Positions 27,201 to 39,700 of a DNA stretch of 64,000 nt are shown piece by piece. Made by a program: the position numbers and the translations under genes. The stretch's first letter is position 1. Each line of letters opens with the position of its first letter. This DNA comes from Euwallacea fornicatus (lineage: Eukaryota > Arthropoda > Insecta > Coleoptera > Curculionidae): NCBI RefSeq assembly GCF_040115645.1, contig NC_089549.1, forward strand, positions 3,286,001-3,350,000, in the 5' to 3' direction. Below the pieces are notes generated by a model that did no database searches, was not told where the DNA came from, and was given only the letters and a program-made list of their open reading frames with translations.

Positions 27201-29460
27201 GAATCCAAAGGACAAAATTAAATTCTAAGCCACCATTTCAATATTTGTGCTCAATATTTGCTCAAAAGACAATATTTAATTTTACTTGAACCATAAAATG
27301 GACGGATTCATTAATATTTTCATAAATCAGGATTCCGCATTTCAAGGCTTTAGTAAATATTGGAAAAGGGATTCTCTCGTTCTTTATCTTCCATTAAAAT
27401 TGGTTGCTTTGATAAGGGTCCCTTAACAACTGCAAAAAAGAATATCAATTACCTACATTGTGAATTATTCTTCGGGCCTCCGGTTAAGTTCGGGTTGACT
27501 ATTAATTATAATTAATATAATAATGATTATCGTTATTTCTGTTGTTATCGTTTGTTTAATCGAGACGAAATTTTATCATTTGCACCGTAGGCATATTAAT
27601 TATCATTGTTGCCATTGTGCAAAATATTAGCCAATACAAAATCATTTGAGGGGAAATACTGGATGAGTTAAATGAAACAAATTATTAGTAATATATAGAC
27701 GGTTTAAAAACCGTGTGGACTTGAATCGTAGTATTAGATAATCCTCATCCTTCATCGTTCTGGAAGTTGCAATAAAACTTTTGCCATTTCTAGATTTACC
27801 ACTTACGAAAACAAATTAGGCCAGACCAATACAGATTATTTACTAATTGAACGTAGGTATGGGTAATTATTCACATTTGTTAAGTCTATTCAATGAGAAG
27901 AACTATTCTAATTTAGGCTGAGATATTCTACCAAACAATTTTCATTATACTCCATATTTATTGAGGAATTTGGGGCCTCGAGCGGAACAATTAATACATT
28001 CTTTGACGGATATATTAAGTGTTCTAACCCCTAACTGAGAGCTCAAACCTCTTGTTTTTTTTGGGGGGATCATGGTAATTCTACCCATGTAGATTGGATA
28101 TTACAAATATGATTTTTATAGAAACAAAACATCCTTTCCGTTGTGTAATAATTCAAAACTTTTAATTTAAAAACTTTAAGGAACTTCAGAACCAGCAACT
28201 GCAATGGATTATCGGCTTTATGAATATTCATCTGTTAAACTTCCATTGCTTCTTCTTTTCTGTAATCTAATACATGAATTATTTTACTCTAAAGTTTAGG
28301 TGAATCTGCATTGAAGAGCTGTCCGGACCATAGTATATCTGATAATTTGGCAGAAAGTTGTGGAAGTTGTCAGGAAATTTTGAGTCTCGGCGTTTGTATT
28401 ATTTTTGAGTGTTCTTGAAGAAGAGTTTCTGACAATTTTTATAGGATTTTCGTGCACGATTTTAATTTGTTTAAGTGCTGTACGTGCCCATGACTTTAAG
28501 AATGTGTTTTAAAGATTTAAGTACAATTAAACAAATTGTGCGTTCAAACAGTGGGAATAGGCCTAATGGGTGTTCCTAGCAATGCTTTGCTACGTAAGTA
28601 TTCTGATTGCAAAATTTTCACTATAACTTTTTATACATTTTATCACACATGTCGCTTCCAGCTTATTGTGTGTATTATTCAGCAAATTTTTCTGGTAATA
28701 TCAAGCCAGCTACAGTAGGATTTCCAATTCTGCACGGATCTATAAAACTTTGAACGAGTTATTCCAAATAACAACTTTTTAACCCCCAGGCAGTCATACC
28801 TTTTGCCTCCGAATAAATCGTCAATGCTTAGCCTGTCCTAACTTCCCAAAACTTTTAAAAATACAAACTGTATATAGAGTATCGTATATCCGGCTTGGGA
28901 GACGTGGTTCAAGTGAAAAGTAGTTTTTCGAGATTTATTGGGGGGTGTTGCACTCAATATTGCATGTTTTTCTAAGATAAGTTTCAGAAATGTACCGGAG
29001 GATTTAGCGCGAGCATTATAAATTGCCTTAAATTGGGATTTTCTTAAGCGACGCCTTTGGATTATCATGTTCTTACACTATTGCAGAGATAAAAAAAGAT
29101 TAATACTATTAAGGAACAAAACATGTTCACTAGTTTTCCTACACATCACCGAGAATTCTCTCCTAACATCACCATTCCAAACGAGTTACAAGTACTATGA
29201 GCCAGACCGCACATTCTCCAATCCTTCAATCTTCGCAGTAATAACTACAGTTTTTCGTTTTTAATGCATTTAATTGCATAAATATTAATTTGCACAATTT
29301 GTTTGTCCCCCATTGCGTTATGTTTTTCACTTTTTTTCAATTACACATTCCAGATGCCCGCTGACAATATAGCCATTCATAATCGTTGTAGAGCAACTTC
29401 AAAAATTATTCTATTTCGACGATCTGCTTGAATTCTAATGAACATTTTTGAAACTTAATA
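15271..29460. other. 14-kb non-coding block without recognised genes or transposons
   Basis: AT-rich DNA with scattered short open frames, none with an identifiable domain. A (TA)n microsatellite lies at about 17831-17846. Patches with denser non-repetitive sequence and homeodomain-like TAATTA sites (about 17150-17400, 23420-23780, 27480-27640) could be regulatory, but nothing here proves it. The longest frame (24238-24609) starts at GTG and has no recognised motif. This block is either a large CASK 5' intron or intergenic. Confidence 0.4.
17828..17848. repeat. (TA)n microsatellite
   Basis: An uninterrupted run of about eight TA units within gctatatatatatatatatt. Simple sequence with no further meaning visible. 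Confidence 0.8.
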
Positions 29461-29462
29461 TA

Positions 29463-30747
29463 TCAGGTATGCCGGTATGAAGTGAGCGTCAGGATAAAAA
29501 TGTCTCGATATAGGGCATTTGTTGTAAACTAAACCTTTTTTTTTGTTTGCTTGGTTGGTATGCAAATTGACAAACATATTTAGTATCAATTAAGTCCTTG
29601 GACAAGTAACAATATATTATTTCGTTGTGCCAAAAATGTCGAATTTTGTACCACAAAATGATGATTTGCGAAAAGCATTAATTTTTTGCTTTAATTTGAT
29701 GAAAAGTGCTGCAGATTCACATCGAATGCTTTCCGGGCATATGGTGATTATGCTTTATTAGAAGCAGCATGCAAAAGATGGTTTCAACGATTCAGAAATG
29801 ACAATTTAGATGTGCAAAATGAAGAACGTGGCAGACCACCAAAAAAGTTTGAAGACGCCGAACTGCAATCAATATTGGATGAAGATGACACTTTGAGTCA
29901 AAAGCAAATGGCAGAAATGTTAAACGTTGCACAACGAACAATTTCTGATCGTTTAAAAGCTATGGGAAAGATCCAAAAGTGTGGAAAATGGGTGCCGCAT
30001 GAATTGAATGAAAGACCGATGGAGAACTGAAAAAACACCTATGAAATTTTGCTTCAAAGACACGAAAGAAAGTCAGTTTTGCATCGAATTGTTACTGGAG
30101 ATGAAAAATTGATTTATTTTCAAAATCCTAAACGGAAAAATTCGTGGGTTGTTTAGGGACAACCATCAACATCGACTGCAAAACTTGATCGATTCGGCAA
30201 GAAGGCAACGCTGTGTGTTTGGTGGGATCAGAAAGGTGTGGTGCACCACGAGCTTTTAAAACCTGGTGAAACCGTTAATATTGTTCGCTACCGATGACAA
30301 TTGATTAATTTAAACAATGAATTGATCGAAAAACGATCAGAATGGGCCAGAAGGGACGGGAAGGTAATTTTGCTCCTTGACAACGCACCTGCACACAAAG
30401 CAACACCGGTTCAGGATACCATCAAAACACTTGGCTGGAAGTTGCTACCCCATCCGCCGTATTCACCAGACTTGGCTCCTTCGGACTACCATTTGTTTTC
30501 ATCGATGGGACACGCATTGGCTGAGCAGCACTTCGATTCCTACGAAGAAGTAGAAAATTGGGTGTCTAGTTGGTTTGATGCCAAAGAGGCACATTTCCAT
30601 TGGCGTGGTATCCATAAATTGCCAGAAAGGTGGTCAAAATGTGTAGAAAGCAATGGTCAATATTTTGAATACTTTTTGTTTCTTTCCTTGTTAAAATTGG
30701 TGTTTTATTTTCACAAAATAGCGCTCATTTCATACCAGTAGACCTAG
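29463..30747 (+). mobile_element. mariner element, near full length, inactivated
   Basis: It is flanked by TA at 29461-29462 and 30748-30749. The left TIR TCAGGTATGCCGGTATGAAG and the reverse complement of the right TIR CTAGGTCTACTGGTATGAAA are about 25 bp and imperfect. The length is 1285 bp, the usual mariner size (about 1.3 kb). It contains one transposase gene on the + strand that is broken in several places. Confidence 0.9.
29636..30741 (+). pseudogene. mariner transposase pseudogene (DD34D)
   Basis: The start is ATG at 29636 (MSNFVPQNDDLRKALIF). A frameshift near 29740 is followed by the HTH (QMAEMLNVAQRTISDRLKAM) and linker. The first catalytic Asp is in HRIVTGDEK, the second in LLLDNAPAHK and the third in PPYSPDLAPSDYHLF, the mariner D,D34D layout. 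The C-terminus reads WRGIHKLPERWSKCVESNGQ-YFE. In-frame stops occur at 30028 (TGA), 30154 (TAG) and 30295 (TGA). The open frames at 29812-30030 and 30301-30741 are pieces of this one gene. Confidence 0.93.
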
Positions 30748-30749
30748 TA

Positions 30750-32399
30750 GATTTTTTTGTCTTTGTCTTGAATGCTTGGTATATTGATGTGCCCTAAAAA
30801 GATCTAGTTTAAAAATGGTGAGTCCTTTAGGGGAGAAAAATGCAGTCAAACCTTTTGCATATGAAACTATTTGTCTTCGGTTTTGAATTTTGTTTTAGTG
30901 ACGATTTCGGAAGTTATTGCTCCAATCAAATTGAGGATCCGATATGTTGATACATTTTTTCAGTTTTTCTTAACTAAAAGTTGCGGGCTTCGGTTATATT
31001 CAACGAAATCCAATATATTTTACTAAAATTCTACAAGGAACGGATTGATGGTTGTTTATGTGACCTTTCATGAGGTTCAGAAGCTTTAAGTTCAGAGTAT
31101 TTTCATTTTTTTTTTCAACATTCTGGAACGTTCTATCCAACTTTTATCTATTTCTTTAGCAAGGACTTAATTCTTTTAAAATGCTTTTTCTTGGGATTTT
31201 TCGTTCTTCGTGATACTTTTTAATACATATATATTAGTTTTTAATAAATTGTTCTTTTTGATTAACTTTTTGCTCAGCTCGTTTGGACGTTGTTTTTAAT
31301 ACTGTTTCATTTTTAATTAGTTTGCTAAACCTAAATTTACAATCCCTTTCCTTATTAAAACCGTTTGGAAGAAATTGCTCTGTCGATGCTAAATATCTGC
31401 AACTTTTTTCTTAAGCTTCTTTAGAGTTCCGCTATTTTTCATGTTGCTCTTATTCGAGGCTACAATTTCTGGCACCTGAAAATCATTTTGATTGGTGTGA
31501 GTCGAGTGGGTTTCTCCGGCTTGAATTTTTCTACATTTTTAACCAGGGCTCAAAGTTTTTAAACTCCCGCAGTGTCTGTAAAAACGCAAACATCATGTGT
31601 CTTGCAGGTTGCCACCTACGATGTTTTTCTGGGACGTTCCATATCTTTTACTGTTTTCAAGGTACACATTCTTAGATACGAATTTATTACATGCTTTTTA
31701 GGTCACAAGCGATTGCAGTAGTGATGAGTAGTGGATATCAAATTTCATCACTGTCCCAAAATGTAATAATTTATACGGGGAATATCGCGAAAATGAACAT
31801 AACGTTTTCAGCTCACTTTGAAAGTCTAACAGTTGTTAAAAATCTACAGGATAGTAACTACGCAGTTAAAATTTAAACTAATTAATAGCAAAAATGGTCC
31901 GACCTTTCAAATTTTTACCATTTTTTTAAATTAAAAAAAAACTTATAATTAGCTCCTACGTCTTTTTAATTAACTCAAATAAAACACATTTCTAATACTC
32001 CTTAAATAGGCAGATAGAATATAATGGCCTTAATTAATTTTATCTGAAACTTCACTCTTCCCTGAAAACGGTAAGACCAAAATGAACTCTTGTCTAGAAC
32101 TTCCAATTCCTGATATTTAACAGTCGCTTTTCATGGGACTTAAATCGAACTCTAGCAATTTCATTAATTGAAATTACTGGTGGGGATTTGATTGATGTTT
32201 TGAGGAAATCTCTGTCTAATTGAACGAAGTGTTGGTTCTTAATTTCGACTTTTAATTAAACTCAAAAGGAAAGTGACCTGATTGACCGTCTAAATGATGC
32301 CGAGTTAGTTGCATTTATACGTAAATAACATTTTATAAAGTGTGAAAAGCCAAAGAAACTTACATTTGGAAATGTTGCAATAGAGTGGAATGGAATGTG
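30750..32399. other. Non-coding stretch, no supported feature
   Basis: T-rich, partly low-complexity sequence between the mariner and the LINE relic. Phrases such as cattctggaacgttc recall the repetitive texture seen near 6600-7200. No coding signal. Confidence 0.4.
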
Positions 32400-34600
32400 G
32401 GTTTGTCTTTCTTAATTTTTAGGGCGAAGAGGGTTCCGAATGATCCAATTGTAATGATCATCTTTTTATTTTGTCTGAATTTGTTACCGTCTTTCACGTA
32501 TTCTTGTCGTGTGTGTGTGTGTGTGTGTTCGCTATACTAATGGGTCGAATGGATTGTGCAGCGGGCTGCAGTAGGGCCTTATCTTTGTAATCAGTCTTAT
32601 TGCAATCTGTTATGTTGTTCTGGGTTTGTTCATTTACACGTAACTCTATAATGCCATTGTGTTGATCGACAATGTCCAAAGTTCTTCTACTACATTCTCG
32701 GTGTGCAGTCTCAAGTGGAGTTTTGTCAGCGTGTTGTAATATGTATGCAGTTTTGTTATATGTTTTTTTACTTTAAGCCATTCTTTTATGTATCATGGCA
32801 GCGGCGATCCCTGGGGGAGCCCTTGTTCAGGGGCTTGTTCAAGAGCGAAAGACAAGGGAAAAGGGTGTCGTCAATTCGTACTTCTAGTTGTTTGTTTCCC
32901 AGTAGGTTTTTGATAAAACGAAGCAGGCATTTTGGTGCTTAAAATTTGTAAAATTTTTCTAGAAAATGATTGTGCCAGACGCTGTCAAATGTCTTGTCCA
33001 TGAATAAACTTGTTGACATTCTACCGTCTGGATGTGTTGTTTATGTGACGCTCGTCAAAACAAAGACTGGGCGAATAGTCAAGTTTTCAGTTTAAAGCCT
33101 AATTTATGTATGTTTTCCGATTTTCCGGAATGAAATGCAAAGCTTTTCAGTAGTGTGGTGGAATAGTGAGTAGACTGATTGGCACCGGCAATGAACGGGA
33201 CGTGTAAAATTCGAGTCTTAACAAACGCGACGCGCTCGTTTCGTGTACAACAGATGGACACATTTTCTTATATAAATGCCTTCAACGGGATGTTTTCGAG
33301 TGACCTTTGTCACTTCATAGCGACAAAAAGATATACGGACACAAGAAACGATTTGGTTATTACCGACATATTTGTGTTTCTGAAAAAAGTCGATTTATGG
33401 GTACCAACATCATTAGTGTTTGCCTGTTGGAATTGCCGTTATTCGTGAGAGAAAAAAAAGAGCAACAAAGAAGGTGCAAAAAGTGTACGTTCTGTGTTTA
33501 GTTCCTCAAGTCTGTTTTTACTATGTGTTTAAAAACTTTACTTAACAGCAGGAGAAATGTAATAGATTTATAGTTTGTGTTACCGTCTAAGATATTTTTG
33601 GCATCATTTTTTTTTCCTTTTTTTCATCTCTCTGGGACCGTTTTCTTGATAATACTCGCAAGTTCCTGAAGTAAAGTGCTCCAGAATTTTACTTATGATT
33701 GTGTCTCTTCTCGCAGCTGCCTTTTTGACATGACCTAGTGCTTCATCGTGTTCCACGTTTGTTGTCAACCTCTATGTGTGATCTAATGAGTTGTTAAAAT
33801 AGTTGTCGTACCCCTTAATTACTAAATTTCACCTGTCTTAATCAAATTTAAAGCTTGTTGAAGTGCTGAATTTTATCTCTGTGTATGTAACATTTCGTTC
33901 CATCTTCGTTGGTTGATTCAATAGTAATTGTCTTTTTGTACAACCTGATAGTTTTTTAACTGTACTATTTTACTTTACCTTCTTCATTTTTTTGGCACGA
34001 TTCCATCACTTTTCCTATCGATGTTCTCATCAAGACGTCAAAAGGTCTTTATATTTTTCTTCAGATTCCTAAGTATTTTTACATTTATTCTCTTATTTAT
34101 GAACAAAGCCTGTACAGTCTCCTTTTACGTTTGATCAGTCTCGATATAAATACAGGAAAAGCATTTCGATATAAGATATTCCTCAGTCGAGAGAAAATTG
34201 TTTCCATTGTTATTTTATATTTTCTATGCTCGTAGTTTTCCATAGTTGTATTTAGATGGGCTGCATCTACACTTGGATGTATTCATCCATTAAAGTCAAG
34301 TTCTCCAGTTAGAATTGAAACAAAAAGCCAAATTAGTGTTTCTCTGGAGTTCCAGAGAATATCTCGTTCTGTAATGGCTTTTGTTAGGACTTGTGTAATT
34401 GACAAATATATCGATGACCGTTTTATTTTTATTTTATTTTTTTTTAATTTAGAGTTTAGTTTATACCCGTAATGTAATATCCTTCAAGTGTACGCAATTA
34501 ACATGTGTCGTTGTTAAAATTAATGTCTGCTTATGTTTCGGTTTAGTCAAGACTGCAATCGGGCGTCCATTTTATCTAAACCCAGGTAAAATGAGAAATA
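32400..34600 (-). mobile_element. Non-LTR retrotransposon (Jockey/CR1-like LINE) relic
   Basis: On the minus strand, pieces of an endonuclease-reverse transcriptase polyprotein remain in order. At about 34330-34215 there is LTGELDFNG and NTTMENYEHRKYK, resembling the GDFNA/NPxG endonuclease motifs. At about 34140-34040 there is LIKRKRRLYRL, the pre-RT basic helix. At 33007-32850 there is FMDKTFDSVWHNHF followed by APKCLLRFIKNLLGN and VRIDDTLFP. At about 32831-32796 there is EQGLPQGSPLP, the classic RT LPQGSPLSP motif. Frames shift repeatedly and stops abound. No YADD box, poly-A tail or target-site duplication could be placed with confidence, so the boundaries are approximate. Confidence 0.68.
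32508..32528. repeat. (TG)n microsatellite
   Basis: A run of about ten TG units (tcgtgtgtgtgtgtgtgtgt) inside or at the edge of the LINE relic. Confidence 0.85.
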
Positions 34601-34704
34601 CTTAACCGTGCTTTTATTTACGTTTAGTTTGAGTTTAAATATTCAAGCAGATTCCTCTAGAAACGCAGTCACGTTTTAGACTCCCTCTCATTTACGCTCG
34701 CGTT

Positions 34705-35030
34705 TCAGCTCATATACAGGATGATTGATAACTGTGGGGCCAAACATTTGGGGATTATTGAATGCCGCAATAAAGGACATTTAAGTATAAGAAACCGATG
34801 TTCGGGAGTGTCATAAACCAGAGGCTTTACATGTCCCCACAGAAATAAATCTAAAAGGTGTTCTATCGGGTGATCTAGGGGGTCACAGAACTGAATCACT
34901 TCCGTCTATTCGATGTTCTCGGAACTGACGATACGAATATTGACGGACTTGAACAGAAAAGTGTACAGGCGCACGATCATGTTACAGCTACATATGCTAT
35001 CGAATGTTTAATGGGACGTTTTTAACAAAT
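34705..35030 (-). pseudogene. Tc1/mariner-superfamily transposase C-terminal relic
   Basis: The minus strand reads HLLDLFLWGHVKPLVYDTPE, matching the (L)DFFLWGYVKxLVYxTP segment of insect IS630-like transposases. The upstream part (about 34918-34965) is visibly related to the relic at 6350-6410, so both derive from one family. A terminus-like tatacaggatgattgataac at 34714 may be its 3' end. The frame is broken by stops. Confidence 0.6.
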
Positions 35031-35147
35031 TCCAATAGAGCGTTGAAAAAGCCTGTACATGGGCCCCGTTAAACCTAGAACAATTATTGTAGTATTAGTT
35101 TTTACAAGCGAATTAAAATAAAGCATGCTAACATGCGATGAAACACA

Positions 35148-36724
35148 CAGTATCATACGGATATATCGCCCTATGGACACATTTCTGGACAAAAATTTTA
35201 AATGCCCGGTGAAGATGTTGGTAAATGATAATTATTTATTTAATAACTTGAGAATATCACCAATAAGCATTTTTTAATTATGTATTGGTTAGTTACAAAT
35301 ACGAAAATGTGTGACGGGCAACAACAAGTTTGTTCATTGCTAAAAAATAATGAACAATTCAAAAAATTTAATTTTCATCGCAGGACAAAAGTTTCTAAAC
35401 CTTACCTTATCTCCGTAATATTTTAATACTTTCGGTAGTCGGTTTTGTCAAAATAAGATTAAACGCTTTAAAATGGCCAAAACGAAGGAAATCCCCATTG
35501 CTATTAGAGAGCAAATTGTAACATTAAAAGAAAGTTGAAGAAGTTATAGAGACATTTCCGAGATTGGGCAGCTTCCGAAAGGAACAATTTCTAAAATACT
35601 TTCTAAATCTAAAACTTTAGGAACAACAGACCGTCGATCGCATTATATGTGGAAGACATAGATCTACTGTTGTTCACATGGATAGAACTCTTAAGAGATT
35701 CGCCCAAGCAAACCCACGTAAGATTGCCAATGACCTAATACTGTCTAATATTCATAATGTATCCATAAAAACTGTCCAACGTAGATTGAAGCAAATGGGA
35801 CTTTTTGGAAGATTATATGAAAAAAAAATAGGAAGGACCGTTTATCGTTCGCTAAAGAATATATTACGTGGTCTGTTCAAAAGTGAAATTGTATATTGTC
35901 GAACGAGGAAAGCAAATTCTATCTGTTTGGTAATCATGGGAAAGGATATGTAAGGGCCCTGTCGGAAGAAGGTTCGATAAAAAGTACCAGTTGCCAACAA
36001 TAAAGTATGTCGGAGGAAACATGGACAAAATGGATCGCCTTTCTTATGGAAATATTTTGCAAGACCATGTGTTTCGTTACGCTGAGTGGAACATGCCAGT
36101 AAGACGGTGGTTCCAGCAGGGCAATGTTCCTAAGCATGCTTCGAAATATATTAAAGAATTTTTGGAGATAAATGAAGTGAACCAATTAAAGTGGCCGAGC
36201 CAGTTGCCTGATTCAAAGCCCACAGACCATCTACGGCATCACTTCGAACGCAAAATTCTTGATCACGTCATATCGAATAGGGAAGACTTGCGGATTATAC
36301 TAAAGTGTGAGTGGGAACGCATTCCTATTAACTTTTGTGAAAAATTAGTGGACTCTACGAATTCTAGCTGTGCTGTAATTGTTCAAGTAAAAAGATGTGC
36401 AACAAGCGATTAAATTAAACAAATAAAATTTAAAAGAAATATGTACTTTAGTTAATTTTGTGTGGAGTTTCCATACTTTTGTCCCGCGATGAAAATGTAC
36501 TTTTTTTAATATTTTATTATTTTTTAGCAGTAAACAAACTTGTTGTTGCCCGTCTCGTATTTTTGTATTTGTAACTAAGCAATACATAATTGAAAATGTT
36601 CGTTGGTAGTATCATCAAGTTATTAAAGGAATAATTACCATTTAGCAACATCTTCACCGATGTTTTCAAACTTGTGTCCGCAGGTGTAGGTTCCGACACT
36701 CGATTGCCTTCCATTGTTGCACTG
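35148..36724 (+). mobile_element. Tc1-like element with very long TIRs (~220-250 bp)
   Basis: Inverted arms pair over a long distance. CGGTGAAGATGTTG (35210 and reverse complement near 36662), TAATAACTTGA (35240/36617), AATTATGTATTG (35276/36590), TAGTTACAAATAC (35289/36572), ACGGGCAACAACAAGTTTG (35315/36545) and TTTTCATCG...GGACAAAAGT (35372/36490) occur in the same order in both. The outermost CAGT ends at 35148 and 36724 are my best guess. The organisation resembles insect Tc1-like elements with 200-250-bp TIRs such as Minos or the S element. A broken transposase lies between. Confidence 0.78.
35473..36413 (+). pseudogene. Broken Tc1-like transposase inside the long-TIR element
   Basis: The start MAKTKEIPIAIREQIVTLKE (ATG at 35473) is followed by a TGA stop, then RSYRDISEI and KGTISKIL of the first HTH. 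35678-35953 encodes NVSIKTVQRRLKQMGLFGR (second HTH), with FYLFGNHGKGY-like residues near 35920-35950. 35991-36413 encodes IKYVGGNM, then RRWFQQGNVPKHASKYIKEF (normal form QQDNDPKH, so the second catalytic Asp reads Gly/Val here) and QLPDSKPTDHLRHHFERKI (normal SPDLNPIEHLW). Stops, frameshifts and lost catalytic residues make it inactive. Confidence 0.8.
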
Positions 36725-39700
36725 AAAATCCGTAGACGATTGATCTCTTAGTGCTGAATCTCCCTGTCTAAATGCGCTCACGTTCATTTTGTATATGTAA
36801 CTTTTATACTTACCTAGCGCCCATGGTAGCTCTTCGCAAAAGAAATGTTTGCTAGTTTTTTGTTTCTGTTTTGTCACGTTTCTCGCAATTATCGGTTCAC
36901 GTAGTTTTACCACCTTAATTAAAGTCGTGAAGATTGCTGATCAATTTGTACGAAATAACGTCTCCGAGACCGCGAACGCAGTGGTCCGAACCTGGTTCAC
37001 AATTGTCTGGCCTACCACCTTGTGGAAGCACCGCAATTTCCACCGCGAGAAGGTTCAAACGTTTTGGTTAGATGATCCGGTTCAAACTTGAATTGGATCG
37101 TCTGATCCCATTCCCTTGAGCCATCCGCACATTTGTTTCTCCGCCCACAATCCACGTTTAGTTCTTCCATTCGGAGCGGACAGTCTTCAGTCATGTTAAT
37201 CAAGGGGCATAATATTGACTTCCCATATCGGTGGCTAATTATCTATTTACTAACGGCCCATTTACATTCGAGCGCCGTTATGGCCCGATTCGTATAACAA
37301 CATCGCGTCGTTTCAGACAATAGCACCTAGAGGCTTAGCATCTAATGGGAAGCTTAACAAATTTACTTGCCTAATATAATTGATTAATCGCGCTGCGTTA
37401 CCGACATGATCTTTTAATTAAAGATTTTTTGCAATTTCATCCGCATTAGAGATTCAAGAAAGTGTTGTGCTAGTTTCCAACTCGAAGCTTTATTTCGTGC
37501 TAATATTATTCTATTCTCCAAGGTGTTGCTGCTTTAGCCAAGCTCTACGAGCTTTCCTAAGAGCGCCATTTAATTTAGAAAACCTTTGACGTTTGTTAGC
37601 CCACAAAACAAAGAATTTATTAGAGCTTTCAATAGAACCTTTCCTTGGAGAAATAACTTTTCCGAGCTAAAGTAAAGACAATTGGTTTCTTAATCCCAAA
37701 GCTCCGAGGTACATTGCCAGCTAATATTCTGGCACCTTCTTAAATGATGGTTTTGCATTTCAAGTTTTCTCAAGTCATGGAACAAAACTTCTAGGCATAA
37801 TGATTTGCATAAGAATTATGCGGATCGTCTTTTGCTTAGGTATGTTAAACTGCGACTGAATAAGGTGATTAATATTTGAAAACTTCCGTGATGATTACTA
37901 GTGATTATCGCCCATTTAATAGGCTAATTATCGTCGATTTATTTGGTTAAAATGTGTTTCACTGGCACGCAATTTTTACCAAAGTTTGATAAGTTATATC
38001 CGGCAGTAAAATAAACTTTTGCATTCATCTACCTGAATATCCAAACAGGGAAATAATTTGAAAATGATGGCCCTGCTAAATGTAAACTATTCATGTCGTA
38101 AACCAGATATGCTTTGAAAATGCAATTATGGCTATAGAATATTCTAGATTATATAGACTTTATTATTTCGGATGTATGTTTGTGTGGAATGGAAGAACAG
38201 GTCGTGCGATTTGTGCACAACACGCTAAACTTTAATCATAAATCTAAAACATTGTATAAGTTTAATAGATGGCAGCGGTGTTTATAATGTTGCAGGTAAT
38301 TTATGAGATGAAGATTATTCTTTTCAGCTAATTTGGCAGTTCAAACGTTTTATTTTTAGTAACGTTTCCAACGTGACGTAAGAAACGTTACGTTTTAACA
38401 TAAGAAACTTAATCTTTTTAGATACGGTCTCTTGTGGCCTTCCACCCTTCGTGAGGCTTTTTGGTTTAGGTTTTTGTTTTTAGTTGTGAGAACTCTCGGG
38501 AAAATTTTGAGGAAAATCTTTCTGTCTATCGAATATCGCTAGTTTTTAATATGAGAAGTGAAACTATTTAGTTGTTTCCTTTGACAGTTTTTCCATTTTT
38601 CGTGACAATTTTCGAGTCACATGGACCTCATTCTGGAACCTTCGACTTTTTAATTGAGTTTTTAAGAATCGGCCAAATCGAGAAGTTTTTCAGTTTTCCT
38701 GAATTAAAACGAACTGTTTTCTTTCTTACAGCTCCCGTAGGGTTGCCAGGGAATGGCGTAATTTCTGAAAAATAATCCCACATTTTTAAGTAGGAAAGTC
38801 TCTTCTAAGGATAATTTGCAGTCTTCATAAGATTTTTTAATTTGAAGTTTATGGTTCCTCGCAAAATTTGCCTGGATAGCCTTGGAGAGTAGGCATGCCT
38901 AATTAGTCGATTTAATGAGTGCTCAGGTGTGTTAAATCCTATTATGGGGTGTATTAGAAAATTCTACATCTCATTGAACTTAATTGTCCTTTTTTTGAAT
39001 TGCGATTGTAGCACATTAAGCTTTTTTCCTTTGATTTTTCTTTCATATTGAGGGTTATCAGTCAAAATTTAGAACTTTATACCTAGAGTAATCTGATATA
39101 TTTGGCGAATGAGTTGTTCCTTTCTATTGGTTTTGAAAATTTCTTGAGTTAATTTATTAAGCCTGTTTAGTTCAAAATGTTGCATTCTTATAATTGTCTG
39201 GAATATGTTGCAGCCTTATCTAGAGTCTGTGCGTAAAGATTCGTATCTAAGATTTGATACATTTTGTGAGGGTATTGTATCTCGCTACCAAGATGAACTA
39301 TTCAATAATGAAGTTTTGGGGTCGATTCTTCAAAATTAGAATAATCTTTTTCTTAAAACGACCAAACAGATACATATAAAAAAAAATCCTTTTCTGTAAT
39401 CCGATCCCGCCGTATAAAATTAAACTCATCTCCCTCTTGCTATAAAAATCGATGCGGCTTATAGTTCCTAAGCCTGATTACTTCCAGATTAGTTTTATTT
39501 TGTTCCAGAGCATGACCGTGACTTCAGAAATTTATTTTGTTGAGAAGTATTAAAGGAAAAGAAAGTAGAGGTTGGTTTAATTTCATAATATTAAATCTTA
39601 CATTGCAAAATCTGAAAATTCGCATATGTGATCGCTCTAAAGAGCAAATCAGTTTAAAACATTTAATCCCACACAGTAATTTCTTTTCTGACTTTGCCTT

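Noticed and set aside
36635..36913. 92-codon minus-strand open frame
   Set aside because: It runs through the long inverted repeat of the Tc1-like element at 35148-36724, so the coding appearance is incidental.
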